Assembly: GCA_902805475.1 (NCBI GenBank)
Contig: CADCSX010000009.1
Span: 62,001 to 126,000 of the forward strand
Direction: 5' to 3'
Length of the DNA stretch: 64,000 nt
Origin: Entonaema liquescens
Lineage: Eukaryota; Ascomycota; Sordariomycetes; Xylariales; Xylariaceae
In this document: positions 34,722 through 46,651 of the stretch, one piece after another
How positions within the stretch are numbered: the first letter of the stretch is position 1
How the letters are laid out: every line of letters begins with the position of its first letter
Program-made: the position numbers and the translations under genes
The notes under the pieces: generated by a model
Database searches by the model: none
The model's input: the letters and a program-made list of their open reading frames with translations, nothing else
Told to the model about the DNA's origin: nothing

Positions 34722-37452
34722 GTTGTAAATATGGGCAAGTCTCCCTTAACGATTGGTGGTGTATATTGATGGTAGGTTGATACTGATATGTGCCTGGAGA
34801 AGTGCTGGATATTGTACAGACCGATTTTAGTAGCGAATGACTTTTCCCACCAATACTTTACTCATTGACTCTTGCTTCTCATCCAACTCTTATTACGGGA
34901 CCAGTTCTGAACAGTGAAGGGATGGGAAAGAAAACAGGGCGGAATATCAGAGGAAAAGGGGGGGGACGGCCCTTTTCACTCGGTTTATGTTATCCTGCCG
35001 GTTCTCATTCAAGCCAGGATCCCTTTGTAAATATATGCCTAAATCTCATTCGTTGGCATTTACCCTCCATGCCTACACGTACGTACTCCGCGTACGTAGC
35101 TACATGCATATCCGGCATCCCATTGTCTTCGGTTCACATCCATATTGGTCCCAAACCAACGCTGCAGGTAGATTAGATGTACGCAGCACTCGTCCCGATT
35201 CGCCCTTCGAACTACCTGGCATTTGCATGACCAAAGGAATCAAGTTCTGTACACTGTCTATTTAGCTTCAGTACATGTACCTGTAGTCGATCTCTCTACC
35301 CTTGAGGTACGATGTCACAGCGAATGCGTCGTAATGTCGGCATTAGAAGATTTCTCTAACTGATGATTACTCCACAGCTTGAATATTGCACTTCTTCAAG
35401 AAAATCAAAAATTGGTCAGCTGGCCGTTTTCGGTATACCCAATACACATATATCACACCCAACACAATTTTGCCTGTATGCCTTTGAAGTAGTTGCTATT
35501 TTCAACCTCGATGGGTACCTACGTACATATACAAGTATAGGTATCACATCTTGAAAATATCATAGATCCGGCCGGCTAATAAGGTGACATGCCTTCATAC
35601 GTTGTACATGTATATATCGTGGTGAACCTACCTAGCTATGTACCATAAGCCTAGGTAGCTATTGCCACATACCCATCTGCATACTGCTACTACATAAACT
35701 ACTACTGCAAGTAACCTCCGCCTCACGGCTATATTTCGCATCGTACCGCTGCTGGTGGAATGGAAAAGCTGAATTAAGATGAGAACGCCGCAGTAACTTT
35801 GTGATACATGTTTCGGTGATATAAGGTGGCTTGGGATCACCTCAAAAACTTACCATTTTTACATATCTTTCCTACGTCCCACGCAGTAATATCTTTCCTA
35901 TTTAAGCCAGTGCATACCTATATATTTCTTCATCATGACCAGTTCTAGGATCAAAATCAAGCTTCAACCCCCTGGCAGACGCCAAGAGTACAACCCCAGA
36001 CGCCAATCACTATTTACTGTCCCGTGGCGGCAATCGAATGTTAGTAACATAGATCGGAGATGATCTTCCCTACCTAGCCTTGTTAGCGACCCACTGGCGC
36101 GTAAGTGGGGAAATAGAGAGCGATGGTTCCGCTGGATGTTTTGCATCTATGTACGTCGGTTTATCGTCGTGATGTTTAGGTAAATATCTTAATGCCCCTT
36201 ATTTATAAATAGGTATATACATATTCCTTCATAGCTAAGTCATTGCACATCATTATTAATATCTAAGCCCTCAAGCCTCTGAACTTTGGCCAGAGATCTT
36301 TCGGCATCCAAATAACTCCGACGTATACTACCGCTTAAAGAGTGTCACGCATGTACCCGGTTCCTTATATGAGATTAGTATATACGAACCAACAACACGG
36401 TATGTATTGATTACGGCCGGGAATGGCCAGGGGGGAACTGGACCTTAACCACGCAGTCTGGGGAAAGGGAAACAAAAGGGGGCAGTTCTTATCAGGTCTC
36501 GGACGGGACTGTGTACATGTTATGGGAAACCTGACAGAATGCAACCCTCTACTAGAGTTGATTTGTAGTCTGACGAAGCAATATCGACCGATTGCAGACG
36601 CGTTCCTTTTTCCTATTGGATATACGTTCCACCGCGAAAAGTTTTGTCACATCTTCAAAGATAAGAATCAAGGGCGCCAAAGGGTTAACAAACGAAGGAC
36701 GCAGGGGTAGTCGCTGTAATGCAGTTTACAATATACATGAATACCTAGTCATCCCCGGCTCGGCTCGGTAGGGGACGAGAGAGATGCAGGGGTAACAGTT
36801 TTGGTGGTGGCATACGATACCTATCAACCCAGCCTCTCCAATATCAGTCCTTACGTATCCCCAACCACATACTCCCCATCAGGACATTCGAACAATGACA
36901 TCAGGAGGACAGGTGGTGGCTGAAGAAGATCCATTATCGGTTCCCTCAATCTCCGCTGCTCCGCGTTGCAATGTGAGAAAGGCACATGTACCCTACGGGC
37001 GTCGCTAATGAGATTTCCAAATTTGCGCTAGAAAGGATTGTACCGTAAGTTATAAATCTCCCTTTAATTCATAGGGCGATTCTCGGTTGATTAGAATTCA
37101 ACCTCCTCGGCATTGCTTTATTTATGACATGTATTCGCACGCGTACATGAGGAATCCTCAATTCGTAACAACTACTGTAATCGCGAACACGTCTCTCAAG
37201 ATAGCAGATTACAATGCGTACTCTGCCGAGTTTCTTATTGTTATGATGTAGCAGCTGTAGGAAACAGCTATATCTGGTAGCCTCTAGGAGGACACTTAAA
37301 AGCAATCATTCAGGGGGAATCATCTATGCGCAAACAACGGTAGCCACCGCGTCTCTCCCATTCTTCATTCACTCATACGACCTCATGCAGTCATGTCCCT
37401 TTCCTTTTCCAGAAGACCCTTTCCTCATTTCAAATCGTTTCGCATAACCACT
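34722..37452. other. Long intergenic region, no supported gene
   Basis: 2.7 kb between the wall-protein gene start and the 3' end of KAP123. It holds AGGTA motif clusters at 35269-35288, 35512-35530 and 35627-35660, and scattered short ORFs (for example plus 36423-36710, 95 codons) without recognisable domains. Wall-protein promoters are often long, which may explain part of it. Confidence 0.5.
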
Positions 37453-40400
37453 CTATTTAGTTAAGATGCGTACCATATCCTGTACCACTTCTCTCGTTTC
37501 CGGCTCCAGTTGCTCCTCTGGTGGTCCAAGGACTTGCTGGAAAACATTAAGTAGCTTTGGTGTGAGTTCTTGCACTGTTGGATTGGATAGCACGTCTAGG
37601 ACATTAAAATTAGTTAAACGTCCTCGAGGGCAGTCTTCCGCTGGATTCGGTGTAGGCGATCATAAGAAGGTATTATCGGATATAAACTCACATAGCTTAT
37701 GCAAGCACTGATACACAGGCTTGTTTTCCTCGTAGTCCTCCTTCAGAGGGAGCAAATCCACAAGTATAGGTAATACGTCCGCCAGCGGAACTTGGTCAGG
37801 ATGAGCCGATATCATGCGGCAGAGGCATCCAGCAGCATTATCTTGCAACCGGGCATCCTTGATTTGCAGTAAGGGCTCCAGCTTCCCTAGAATTTGGCTA
37901 TAAGTAGGGAGATACGTCTTGGCATCCTCGGAATGATAGATGAGCTGCCCAGTTGCGTACGCCGCGTTAGATTTAGTCTCTTTATCCTCATCCGACAGGC
38001 GATGCAATAACGGGCGCAACAGGGTCGAGGTATAAGGCGTCACTCTATTCTCCATATATGCGACACATTCGGCTACCACGCCGACAGCAGTCGATCGTTC
38101 GATGGCCTCGTTAGAACTTAGAAGCTTGATGATGGGTTTCTCGAAAACCTTCCATACCTCGGCAAACTGCGGGCCTAGGGCACAGGCCAAACCGATCAAC
38201 ACATCCAAGGCAGTGTCAACTACTAACCAATCCCACTCGGAGCTCCCTTGAGCCTCTTCCTGGTCGTCCTCCCCTTCGCCAAGATCTAGCTGACAGGGAT
38301 GCGATCGAGTAATGATAGTACCGAGTATGGTCACGATCTGCTCCATCATGTCCTTTTGTCCCAGTATCGCGGGACCACAGGTCTTTAACGCGGAAGCAAC
38401 ACTGCGGTTGATCTCTGTAACTGCGTCCCTACTATATGTTAGCGTCGATCTTGCTTTGATTGTCGAAGGCTTTGAAATGTATGCATCAACGGTTGAAATC
38501 AGATCTTGTTTAAATACGTGTTCTCAGCAACCGCATATAGCGTCTGAGTGAGCTGGGTATAACGTAAAGTAGTCATCATTGGAACCAGGGAAGGAAACAA
38601 TAGCCAGTGCATATAAGATGACTCACCGTTCGGACTCTTCGGGCCAAATATGTAGTGTAGCGGTAGATACGATCTCGCCAAGCTTAGCGATCTGGGCAGG
38701 CGGCTCCAATTTGAGAGGGAACCCGGGTTCCCACTTGCGACCGGTCTGCTTTTCCATGACTTCCCATACGCAAGCGTACGTTCGCCAGAGTGTTCCGATG
38801 GCATTTTTGCGACATCCCTCGTATGTGTGCTCCGCGAAAGGAGCTACAAGCTCAATCGCCTTTTCGATGTAAGGCGTACTCTTCTCTTTAGCGGCGTAGA
38901 TGACATCGCCTAGGACCTCTAAGGAAATTTCTTTTTCGAATGCCTGTGCCGACACGCCGACTAGGTCATCCCAATCATCATCGTCGTCATCCATGATATC
39001 CTCATCGTCTCCGTCTGCGTCTTCAACACCCTTAACCTTCATCTTCTTGCCATGTATGACAACCTCTTCGTCGACAAGGCCGTCCTGCTCTTCTGGGAGG
39101 TCGAACTCGACCTCCTCTTCCTCTTGCTCGAGGCTGTCGAATAATCCCTTGAAAATACCGGCAAGGGATTCACCAAGGTCCCCTTCATATACCGTAGCCA
39201 ACTGGCTCCATAGTATAAATGTAGTCTCCCGGAGGCGGGGATTGCCGAGGTGAAGGGCCTTCTCGCTGGCTACTAGCAGCGGCATGACGTACGGGCTGAA
39301 CTCTTGTGCACCAACGCCTACAGCGATGCGGCCCATAGCGTCACAGACTGAGCTCCTCAGTGCAAGTTCTTCTTCGCCACTTTCAACCATGATGTATGAC
39401 GACATTGCTTCCATAGTCTGCTTGAGATAGGGGATGAATGCGCTCTTGATAGAGGCAGCGATGGCACCAAGCGCACCAGCTGCGGAGGACTTGACTTTGG
39501 GATCCGGATGGGATAAAAACGTTCCAATACGATGTATCATGCTCTCTCCATACTTAGCCATGACATCCGTTCCTAATCCTTCGGCCATGGAGTCGACAGC
39601 ACCACAGACGGATCGAATGATCTCGGCATTCTTCTTGTCAGACTCATTGCCGCTGGTCGCATCCAAATTCAAGACTAAGGCGGTCATGATAGCATCATGA
39701 TGGGGAGACATGGTATCAGACAGATCCTCACCTAAGCGGATAAGTCCCAAGAGAGCCGCATGACGAACACTCTGCTCGGGATCCTTGAGGAGATTTAAGA
39801 CCATAGGCATGACTGATGCTATCTGGGTAGAAACGAACTCGGGCGCACCCTCGGCGCACGTACCCAGGGCGAGCACACATGCCTTTCGTTGACCCGAATT
39901 CTGGGAGTTGGCGTACCCAGGAAACTCGTCCAGCAATGGCACTATAACCTGCCTCGGCGGCAAGTCCGTAGCCAACTGATCTATCAAAGCTAGAGCCGTC
40001 CTAGCGGGGGTTGTGTCTTCATCGTCATCGTCATCCGCTAACTCGGATAGGATTACCAAACTCTTCTTCATGAGTTGCGCACCCATGTCGGGAATGCCTT
40101 GGATTTTCATTCGACGGTATTTGACACATTGTGTGAGAAAGGAGAGTGCCTGGACCCGCACGTCGTCCTCGGCGTTGGTGTTAACGGCTAGGTCGAGCAT
40201 GAACTGGACCAAGTCCTTGAAATAACGAGATATTAGGGCAGGATCATACGCCAAGAAGGACTGGAAGACTTCAAAGGATTGCTGTATTCGCTCATCATCG
40301 CCGCCGTCAACAGCATCCTTGAGCACGTCAACCATCACAGGAACAAACTCCTGGACAGTGTTGACAGATTGTTCGTCATCATCGCAGTCGATTAGCATCA

Positions 40401-41065
40401 ACAGGGCACTGATAGACTGCATGGTATTGACCCGCACGTCCCGGCTCTGAGGATCTCGAATAGTCTTAGTGAAAAGCTCAAACAGGGTAGACAGGTGATC
40501 CTCAAAGTAGGCTGGGTTCGCTTCTAGGAGGCTGAATATGATGTAGGAGCCGACCTCCCGATGGGCGACATTGTCGGAATTAGTCAGTTGCATGACAGCC
40601 GGTAACAAATCACCCCATTGTTCGTTGTTGAAATCCACGGTTGCTATGCCGGCAATGATACGGGACTGGCCGTGACGGCACTTCGCGTCTTGCTCGCGGA
40701 CGATGGCTTGGAGGAGCTCATTGCGCACAGCAGGCTTTTGGTCGTCCGTAATTTTTTCCCAGTGCTTAGGAACAAGTCGCAAGGCTTGCACAGCCGCTAA
40801 CATGCGCACGGTGGCTTCTGAATGGGAAACTATGACATGGAGCAGGCCGAGCAAGGAATCTGGGTGAGGGTAGAAGTTCTTGCGAAGCTCAGCAGTTGCA
40901 GCCTTGACCTTTTGCGTGTCGGCTATGAGGCAGGAAGGAGAAGATGTTAGTACAACCAGGACTAAACAACCAATTTCTGGTTCGGCTCGTATATAAGGTA
41001 TGCTTGGTAGACTACTTACGAATTTGAGATGCTTGGAGCAGCTCGACGAGCCTTTGCTGATCCAT
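37453..41065 (-). CDS. KAP123: Importin beta-4 / karyopherin Kap123, nuclear import receptor
   Basis: 1,073-residue HEAT-repeat karyopherin; the four exons sum to an exact multiple of three. Exons: 41020-41065, 38627-40922, 37692-38428, 37453-37595; introns 97, 198 and 96 nt with GTAAGT or GTGAGT donors. Start MDQQRLVELLQASQIPDTQKV is typical. It runs through alpha-helical repeats (LALGTCAEGAPEFV; AAGALGAIAASIKS; LAPFAEHTYEGCRKNAIGTLW) with an acidic loop DGDDEDIMDDDDDDWDD near residue 660, an expected feature of Kap123-type importins. Kap123 binds cargo (ribosomal proteins, histones H3/H4) in the cytosol and is released by Ran-GTP in the nucleus. Intact throughout, so a useful control for sequence quality. 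Confidence 0.93.
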
Positions 41066-42203
41066 GGTGAAGGGAGATAACGGCGAAGTTCTGGCGTTTC
41101 TTGAAAGTGCAGATCGGCGCAGAATTCTAGCGAGTGCTAGAGATGGTAAGGAAATAGAATGGACTGGGTTACATCGACGACCTTAGGTCTACGACGTGGT
41201 CCTTGGCCCAGATTCTTATTCCCTTTTCTGACGTTGCTTCTCCGTTGACGATGAAGGTTTGGGCAACAATAAGGACAGAAAAGTAGAAAAAAAAAAAGGT
41301 ATTTAAGGTGTTTTGGAAATTGTTAGGTGGGGTCTATCGCATGGAAATTTTAATATTTTTAATGGGGACCTTTGATAAGACACGATAGCTTATTCGCTAG
41401 CCAAGCTACAAAGGCAGAAAGGGTACTCGGCCCCTCTTGTTCTTCTACCCCTCCAAAATCTTTTTTGGTAATCCATCATCATTTAAATGCATAAACTATA
41501 GTAAGAGGTATTGTACCTGAATTAGGTACCTAAGATACCTACCTAAACCTCCTCATAAGCATTTAATTTGTCATTTTACCATGATTATAATTTCTAATAC
41601 AGTACTTCCTTTACATGAAATTACTCTTTACCTAGCCGAGTTTTCCTTTGTATAGGCCAGCCATAATTACGTGTATCTCTATATATATTGTCCATCTATT
41701 GATACGAGCTAGATACGATATCTTAGGCAAGCAGTGAAAGTTGCCGATCCACTAGATATCTCCATTACAAATACCAAACGTCTTCCAATTACACGTTGGG
41801 TGTATGGATAGTTACTTATTTGCTATACTACAACTTTGCGAGGTTGGTATCAGGATGCTTTTGAGTTGTCCCGAATTTGAGGGTCGTCATTTTGTGAAAG
41901 CGATTATCGTAGGACTACGCTTTACCTACTCTAGCATCGTTAATATTTACTCTGTACTTCGACGGTGATAGTTGATCAACTAGCGTCACTAGCTCCGACA
42001 TGGAATCAGATGAGTGGGACAGGAAGATGGGCGAAAGACAAGGCGTCTCCGGAGCTGAAAAGGATATCTTCTTGGCAATAACCCGAAGGTCTCTCACAAT
42101 TTTAATCAGTGTAATCTTTTCATCTTGCTTGATGGTCAGATCAGTGTAATAAGATTCATCGACATCTGGCGCATGCCAATAGGCGAAGAAAATCCCATAA
42201 GCC
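41066..42203. other. Intergenic between divergent genes
   Basis: 1.1 kb between the start of KAP123 and the start of the Cys-rich surface protein gene, so probably both promoters. It holds a poly-A tract at about 41288-41298 and AGGTA motifs at 41513-41550. A minus-strand ORF ending at 41915 reaches into it; see rejected items. Confidence 0.6.
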
Positions 42204-43430
42204 ATGGGACACGTCTTGTTCTCATTCTCGGTTCGACTAGGGCTGCTACTCACTGTCTCGGCCTCTAAGCTCCTCTTCCAGCCCTTATCCACGCAGGCCG
42301 ATGATGGCGCATTTGCAACCATACAACCTATGTCTACTGCGGCTCCGGAGTACTACATATCAACAAAGCCACTAAGGCGCGATGAATACCACATGGGTCA
42401 TGACACATGCGGGTTTGGTGCTTTTGATCGTAAGAGAGCAAAGCTCTTTAGTCAGTAGCTAAGTTAAGATCATAGCTAACTTGATTCTGTAGCTGCGCTC
42501 ACTTATACCTGCTATTCAAGTATCGGAACATGCGAAAATATTGGCAACTTTAGGGGATGCTGTACGGGAGAGCTGAAGGCATGCTCGTCTACCTTTTGGA
42601 CTAAGTGTGACGATTATGATTCAACAAGCTTTTGCAATATGGATTCAAAGACACGTTGCTGGTGAGTGCCTACCTAAATGATTATGTCCTATCATTCCTC
42701 GGCCCTCGCTAAACCGCCCATGCAATAGTCAGTCTGCACTACCATACTGTATTACCTGGTTATTATATGTAAGTACCGAGTATATGTTCTTGAATGCTAT
42801 AGCATAATCCGTATAGTGTTTTCAAGAGGCGAAGTGCTAACTCGACCGTCAAAGACGGGTAGCTCAACGGTCACAGCATGGGATTGTGATACACAAAGTA
42901 AAACTCGGGTTCTTGAGCTACTAGCTACTCCCTTAAGCCTAATTAGTAGCACAGCGTCGCAGATCACAGACGAAATAACGACTACGTTTTCAACAAACAA
43001 GCCCACTGACTCGCTTTCTACAGCGTCAAGTCGGACAGCCGCTCCATCCTCAACCTCAATAGACACCGCTTCCGTATCGTCGAGTAGCAAATCCGGTACT
43101 CCTATTGGAGCTATTATAGGCGGTGTCGTGGGTGGCTTGGCTATTATCGGATTGACCCTCCTGGGAGTCTTCTTCATTAAGAAACACCATAAGGGAACCC
43201 GTACAACTGTATCACCGCCACCCATGCTTTCCGACCCTCAGGAGCTTCACGGCTCTGGAGTTTCTCATACTTATTTGGCTTCTTTTCATGGGCAATACGC
43301 TCCCGATTTACACCATGACGGTTTAGGGCAGCTCAAGTATCAATCTTCGGTGGCACAGACAACTCTGGTTGCTGAGGCGCCGAACACCCCCGCTACTGGA
43401 ACTACGCACAATCGAGCAGAGCTAGGATGA
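42204..43430 (+). CDS. Cys-rich single-pass surface protein (Ser/Thr stalk, one TM), one frame break
   Basis: Signal peptide from the ATG at 42204 (MGHVLFSFSVRLGLLLTVSA), then a Cys-rich ectodomain spread over three exons: DTCGFGAF, TYTCYSS, GCCTG, TKCDDYD, TRCC, PYCITW. Introns 42430-42492 and 42662-42728 are supported by frame and sites. A Ser/Thr-rich stalk follows (residues like STASSRTAAPSSTSIDTASV), then one TM (GAIIGGVVGGLAIIGLTLLG) and a short basic cytosolic tail. This layout is like fungal wall-stress sensor or receptor families of unknown ligand. The ectodomain frame does not join the stalk frame: one base is needed between 42769 and 42800, perhaps in the T pair 42790-42791, so that the Tyr/Phe-rich part leads into ECYS. 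The consensus GTAAGT at 42769 does not repair the frame with any nearby acceptor. Confidence 0.72.
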
Positions 43431-44152
43431 TACTATAATAACCGTTATTGGAAGAGTTGTACTTTTAAAACGGTGTGATGTAGTATATAGGAGAATATAT
43501 TATTCGTAGTAATCTACGATCACCTTCCAGGGGGTTAGACGTGAAAGAACAAGATGTTCGACACACCTAGATAAAGATGCCGCTACGCGAGTTAGCCTTG
43601 TTCTTAAGAAGCAGGCGGGGGGGTAATGATGATGTAGCATATGAGATCAAGATTCTAGACGGCGTTTTGTCATTCTGTACATCCAATACTATGGGTTAAG
43701 CAAACTAGAGAGTGGTTTAGTGAAATTCTTAATGCTATCAAGTTAAAAGGGATAAGTCACATCAATGCTGTCTTATTGATGATCACGGAGTCAAGGGAAG
43801 TATTTATATTAGTGCCTACATGTTGTTAGCACAACATATTTACCATTAGTTGCTCAAGGAATATTTGGGAAAATTGTCAAAATAATATATGTCTTCGCTA
43901 AAATAACTCGAACTCAATTATCTTTCATTTGTAGATACCTAATGTCAGTACAATACTACCTAAAAATAGACATTATAAACGGTTGGGAAACCCTTATTGA
44001 CAATACAGGAAAGTGTGACTACTGATATGAATGGGTGGCTCTTGAGCATCTAAAGCTAAATACAAATTCTCTGAGTCTATTTTATTGTTTAGGTAGGGTA
44101 ATGCGAAGGATACTTTTCGCTGGAATACCTCATTCTACCCCAATAAGATTAA
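43431..44152. other. Intergenic, no supported gene
   Basis: AT-rich stretch (strongest at about 43700-44000). No recognisable coding segment; the short ORF at 44035-44217 lacks any domain. Confidence 0.5.
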
Positions 44153-44539
44153 GCTATTTTTCTGGGACATGGTTTCCAGTATTCTTCCCTCTACCTAGGC
44201 ACCACCATCTATTATAAATCAACGCTAATTCAGGGGTGGCCTAAATTCCAGAATGACGAGGCGCTCGAGAAAAAGGCGGTAGTCGACTATAGACACCGTT
44301 GGCCAACTCAACAAACACTCTACGAGTCTCAGGAACTCCGAGCAAGCGAAACCAAAGACAAGCCGAAATCACGACGGGTTAAGGCGCTGGAGGCAGTTTC
44401 GATCCCGTTGTTATGGATCAATATGAAGATCGAGTCTTAGCAGGACGGGATTAACGGTTACGTAGAGGCAATAGAGTCACATAAGCAAAAAAGAACGAGT
44501 ATCTCAACGTTGTCTGGCAATGCCACGACACGGGATCCT

Positions 44540-45835
44540 ATGCCTGCGAATGCTAAGCCTGGTAAGAGCACGCACCCATATGACACCGGGCTTGGAAACA
44601 CAACCACAACAAGCGTTAAAGATAGCGGACGACCTACGCCCTCGTCGCATCGTACAGAACAAGCCGATACCTCTATACGACAAACGCTACAAACGCCTGA
44701 TCAGCTGCAAAAAAATAAGAGAGATAACTCAGCTTCTAGTATTCGGAACAAAATACTTACATCAATGCCGCAGAGGAGGGGAATATTAACGGGTACGCCG
44801 GAATCCCAGGCCAGTTACGAACTCACGAATAGACATAGAACTAGGTTCCGTAGTATTCTGGGATTGAGTAGGAATAGGGAGAAGACATCAAATACCAGTC
44901 CTTCTGAGGGTATGTCAAACTCACCAGGTCGGCTTTCGAGGGAACCAGAATTTCAAGTGGAAGAAGCTCGGCGAGAATCTTGGTGGTCATTCAAGAGGCG
45001 GATGAGCGCATATAACGGAGATAGAGATACGATCTCCGGTCCGGCAACTAGGTTACGCGACGAAAACAGAAGCAACCGGGGGGTAACAGCAAGTTTTCTA
45101 AGGGTCCGGGATACCGGCATAACTGGCCCTAAAAGTGGCCATCTGCGAGATAAGGTTATGAAGAAGTCGTCAGATGATATAAGTAGATACGGATATAGAA
45201 ATAGGGAACTGGGTACGAAACAGGAAAGAAGCGCCGGCCAGGCACAGAAAGCATGCGTTGGGGTGGAGAAAACGGAGAAGGATGGTTTATCTCCACGAAC
45301 AAACACGCAACTAGCAAAAACACCGGGAGAATCAAGGCAGCGCCAAAGAAGTATATCCTCATCCCAGACTCGAGTGAGTACGGCTGGAACAAGTTCCACA
45401 CCTGGTAACGTAACGACTCACAAGGACATCAGTCGTGAAGAATGGAGACACCAAACTCCTTCCCCTATAATTCCTACTCAAGTTTTACGATTGCTGCTAG
45501 GTCCCGGGAAATCACCGTCGCCGAAGACAGGAACGCGGCCAGGCCAAGAGGATACCGAGATTCGGGCATCGGCATCCGCGGTCATACTGGGACGGCAAAG
45601 CCGAGAGGATGGTACTTCTGACAGACAGTCGATGGAGCAGAAGAACAGGTCATGGATTCCGTTTTGGGGATCATCTCGGCCACAGGCAGGACTCTCACGG
45701 CACGACAACGCCGATAGGACGTTAAGACAAGGGGATATCCCGGAGCCGAGTACGGAGGAACAGGGACACAACGTATGGGCAAGTCAGAGGAAAGTTTTGG
45801 ATAGCGTCTCACGCAGGAGGTGGAGAAGTGGATAA
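44540..45835 (+). CDS. Disordered basic fungal protein, unknown function; frame open further upstream
   Basis: 431 codons from the ATG at 44540. The product is low in hydrophobic residues and rich in Ser, Arg, Thr and Gly, with SWWSFKRRMSAY and NRSWIPFWGSSRPQ the only ordered-looking spots; no domain recognised. Upstream the frame stays open back to a TAG at 44438-44440, and before that from 44153. That earlier part looks protein-like (GWPKFQNDEALEKKAVVDYR, QQTLYESQEL), so the true gene may begin further left with an intron removing the TAG, or be a pseudogene. No clear donor site was found except a weak GTTAAG at about 44378. Confidence 0.5.
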   Translation: MPANAKPGKSTHPYDTGLGNTTTTSVKDSGRPTPSSHRTEQADTSIRQTLQTPDQLQKNKRDNSASSIRNKILTSMPQRRGILTGTPESQASYELTNRHRTRFRSILGLSRNREKTSNTSPSEGMSNSPGRLSREPEFQVEEARRESWWSFKRRMSAYNGDRDTISGPATRLRDENRSNRGVTASFLRVRDTGITGPKSGHLRDKVMKKSSDDISRYGYRNRELGTKQERSAGQAQKACVGVEKTEKDGLSPRTNTQLAKTPGESRQRQRSISSSQTRVSTAGTSSTPGNVTTHKDISREEWRHQTPSPIIPTQVLRLLLGPGKSPSPKTGTRPGQEDTEIRASASAVILGRQSREDGTSDRQSMEQKNRSWIPFWGSSRPQAGLSRHDNADRTLRQGDIPEPSTEEQGHNVWASQRKVLDSVSRRRWRSG

Positions 45836-46651
45836 ATAACCCCATGCCTGTCGAGAATTGTCGAAGTTGCGGTTCCCAGGAGTTGAGACCCTAGGTTGGA
45901 ACGAGGGACGAGGCGATAATCCTTAGTATATGGCATTTTTAATTAGTATAGTTAACTATAAGCTGTTTAACTAGTATTCTTATGATGCTGGATAGAAGAA
46001 TAGAAAAAGGGTGATCATGAAGTTGTAACTGGGCATTTGGAGGTGGAACCGTAAAGAGTACAAGGAGGACATCTATGGAAGTTAGGTGGGTACATAGGTA
46101 CCTAGGGGAATGTGGTGATGGGTACCTAGGTAGCTGATGGCCGGTGATATCGGAGCATTGCACGTGTAGATATTGTACATGTAGATATCAAAGAAAACGA
46201 TGCGAAACATGCCTGCACGCTGACGCGATTGAAGGGGGTGGAGTGCGTTATATCATAGCTGACAATACTGGTAGTGAGACTTGAAGGCGTCGGCACCGTG
46301 GACGGCTACTACATTAGGTAGGTTAGGTACCTAGGTACATAAGGTGGGGGTGGAGGGGTCGATTAGGGTCATAATGTTGAGGCATTCGCAGAGGGGCAGA
46401 CTTGTTGATGAAGTGAAAGAGCGAACAATCTAATTGTAACATACCTACCTATTGTTGCTGATAAATCCAGTCGACGACTAAGGACTTATTAGCGTCAATT
46501 TTATACTTAAAGCCTTATCGATTCCCTCTTAATCTTTTATTCATCTGAAGCCAAAGTTTACCTTCTCTCTCTTTACTCTGTCACCCATTAACTAACACCA
46601 ACCTACCTAATATACTCATACTGAAGATTAATTCGCATACAAGAATTCAAG
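45836..46651. other. Intergenic with AGGTA motif clusters
   Basis: Upstream region of the dienelactone hydrolase gene. Dense GGTACCTA motifs at 46083-46135 and 46313-46345. The last 100 bases are pyrimidine-rich, typical of a fungal promoter next to the transcription start. Confidence 0.6.
46083..46345. repeat. Cluster of dispersed GGTACCTAGGTA-type motifs
   Basis: Two sub-clusters: GGTACATAGGTACCTAGG plus GGGTACCTAGGTAG, then TTAGGTACCTAGGTAC. Same family as in other intergenic regions. Confidence 0.65.

Noticed and set aside
38429..38626. Extra Kap123 exon in the 198-nt intron.
   Set aside because: Direct joining gives the expected conserved sequence; inclusion brings a stop.
41915..42322. 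Minus-strand ORF of 135 codons overlapping the start of the Cys-rich gene; an internal ATG shares the CCATGG palindrome at 42202-42207.
   Set aside because: No domain recognised, overlaps a better-supported gene head to head, and codon content is unremarkable. Left uncalled though it could be a small antisense gene.
42857..42925. tRNA-like stretch: GGTAGCTCAACGG, then ATTGTGAT and GGGTTCTTGAGC at tRNA-like spacing.
   Set aside because: The acceptor and anticodon stems do not pair and the T-loop is off consensus; it also lies in the coding frame of the surface protein.
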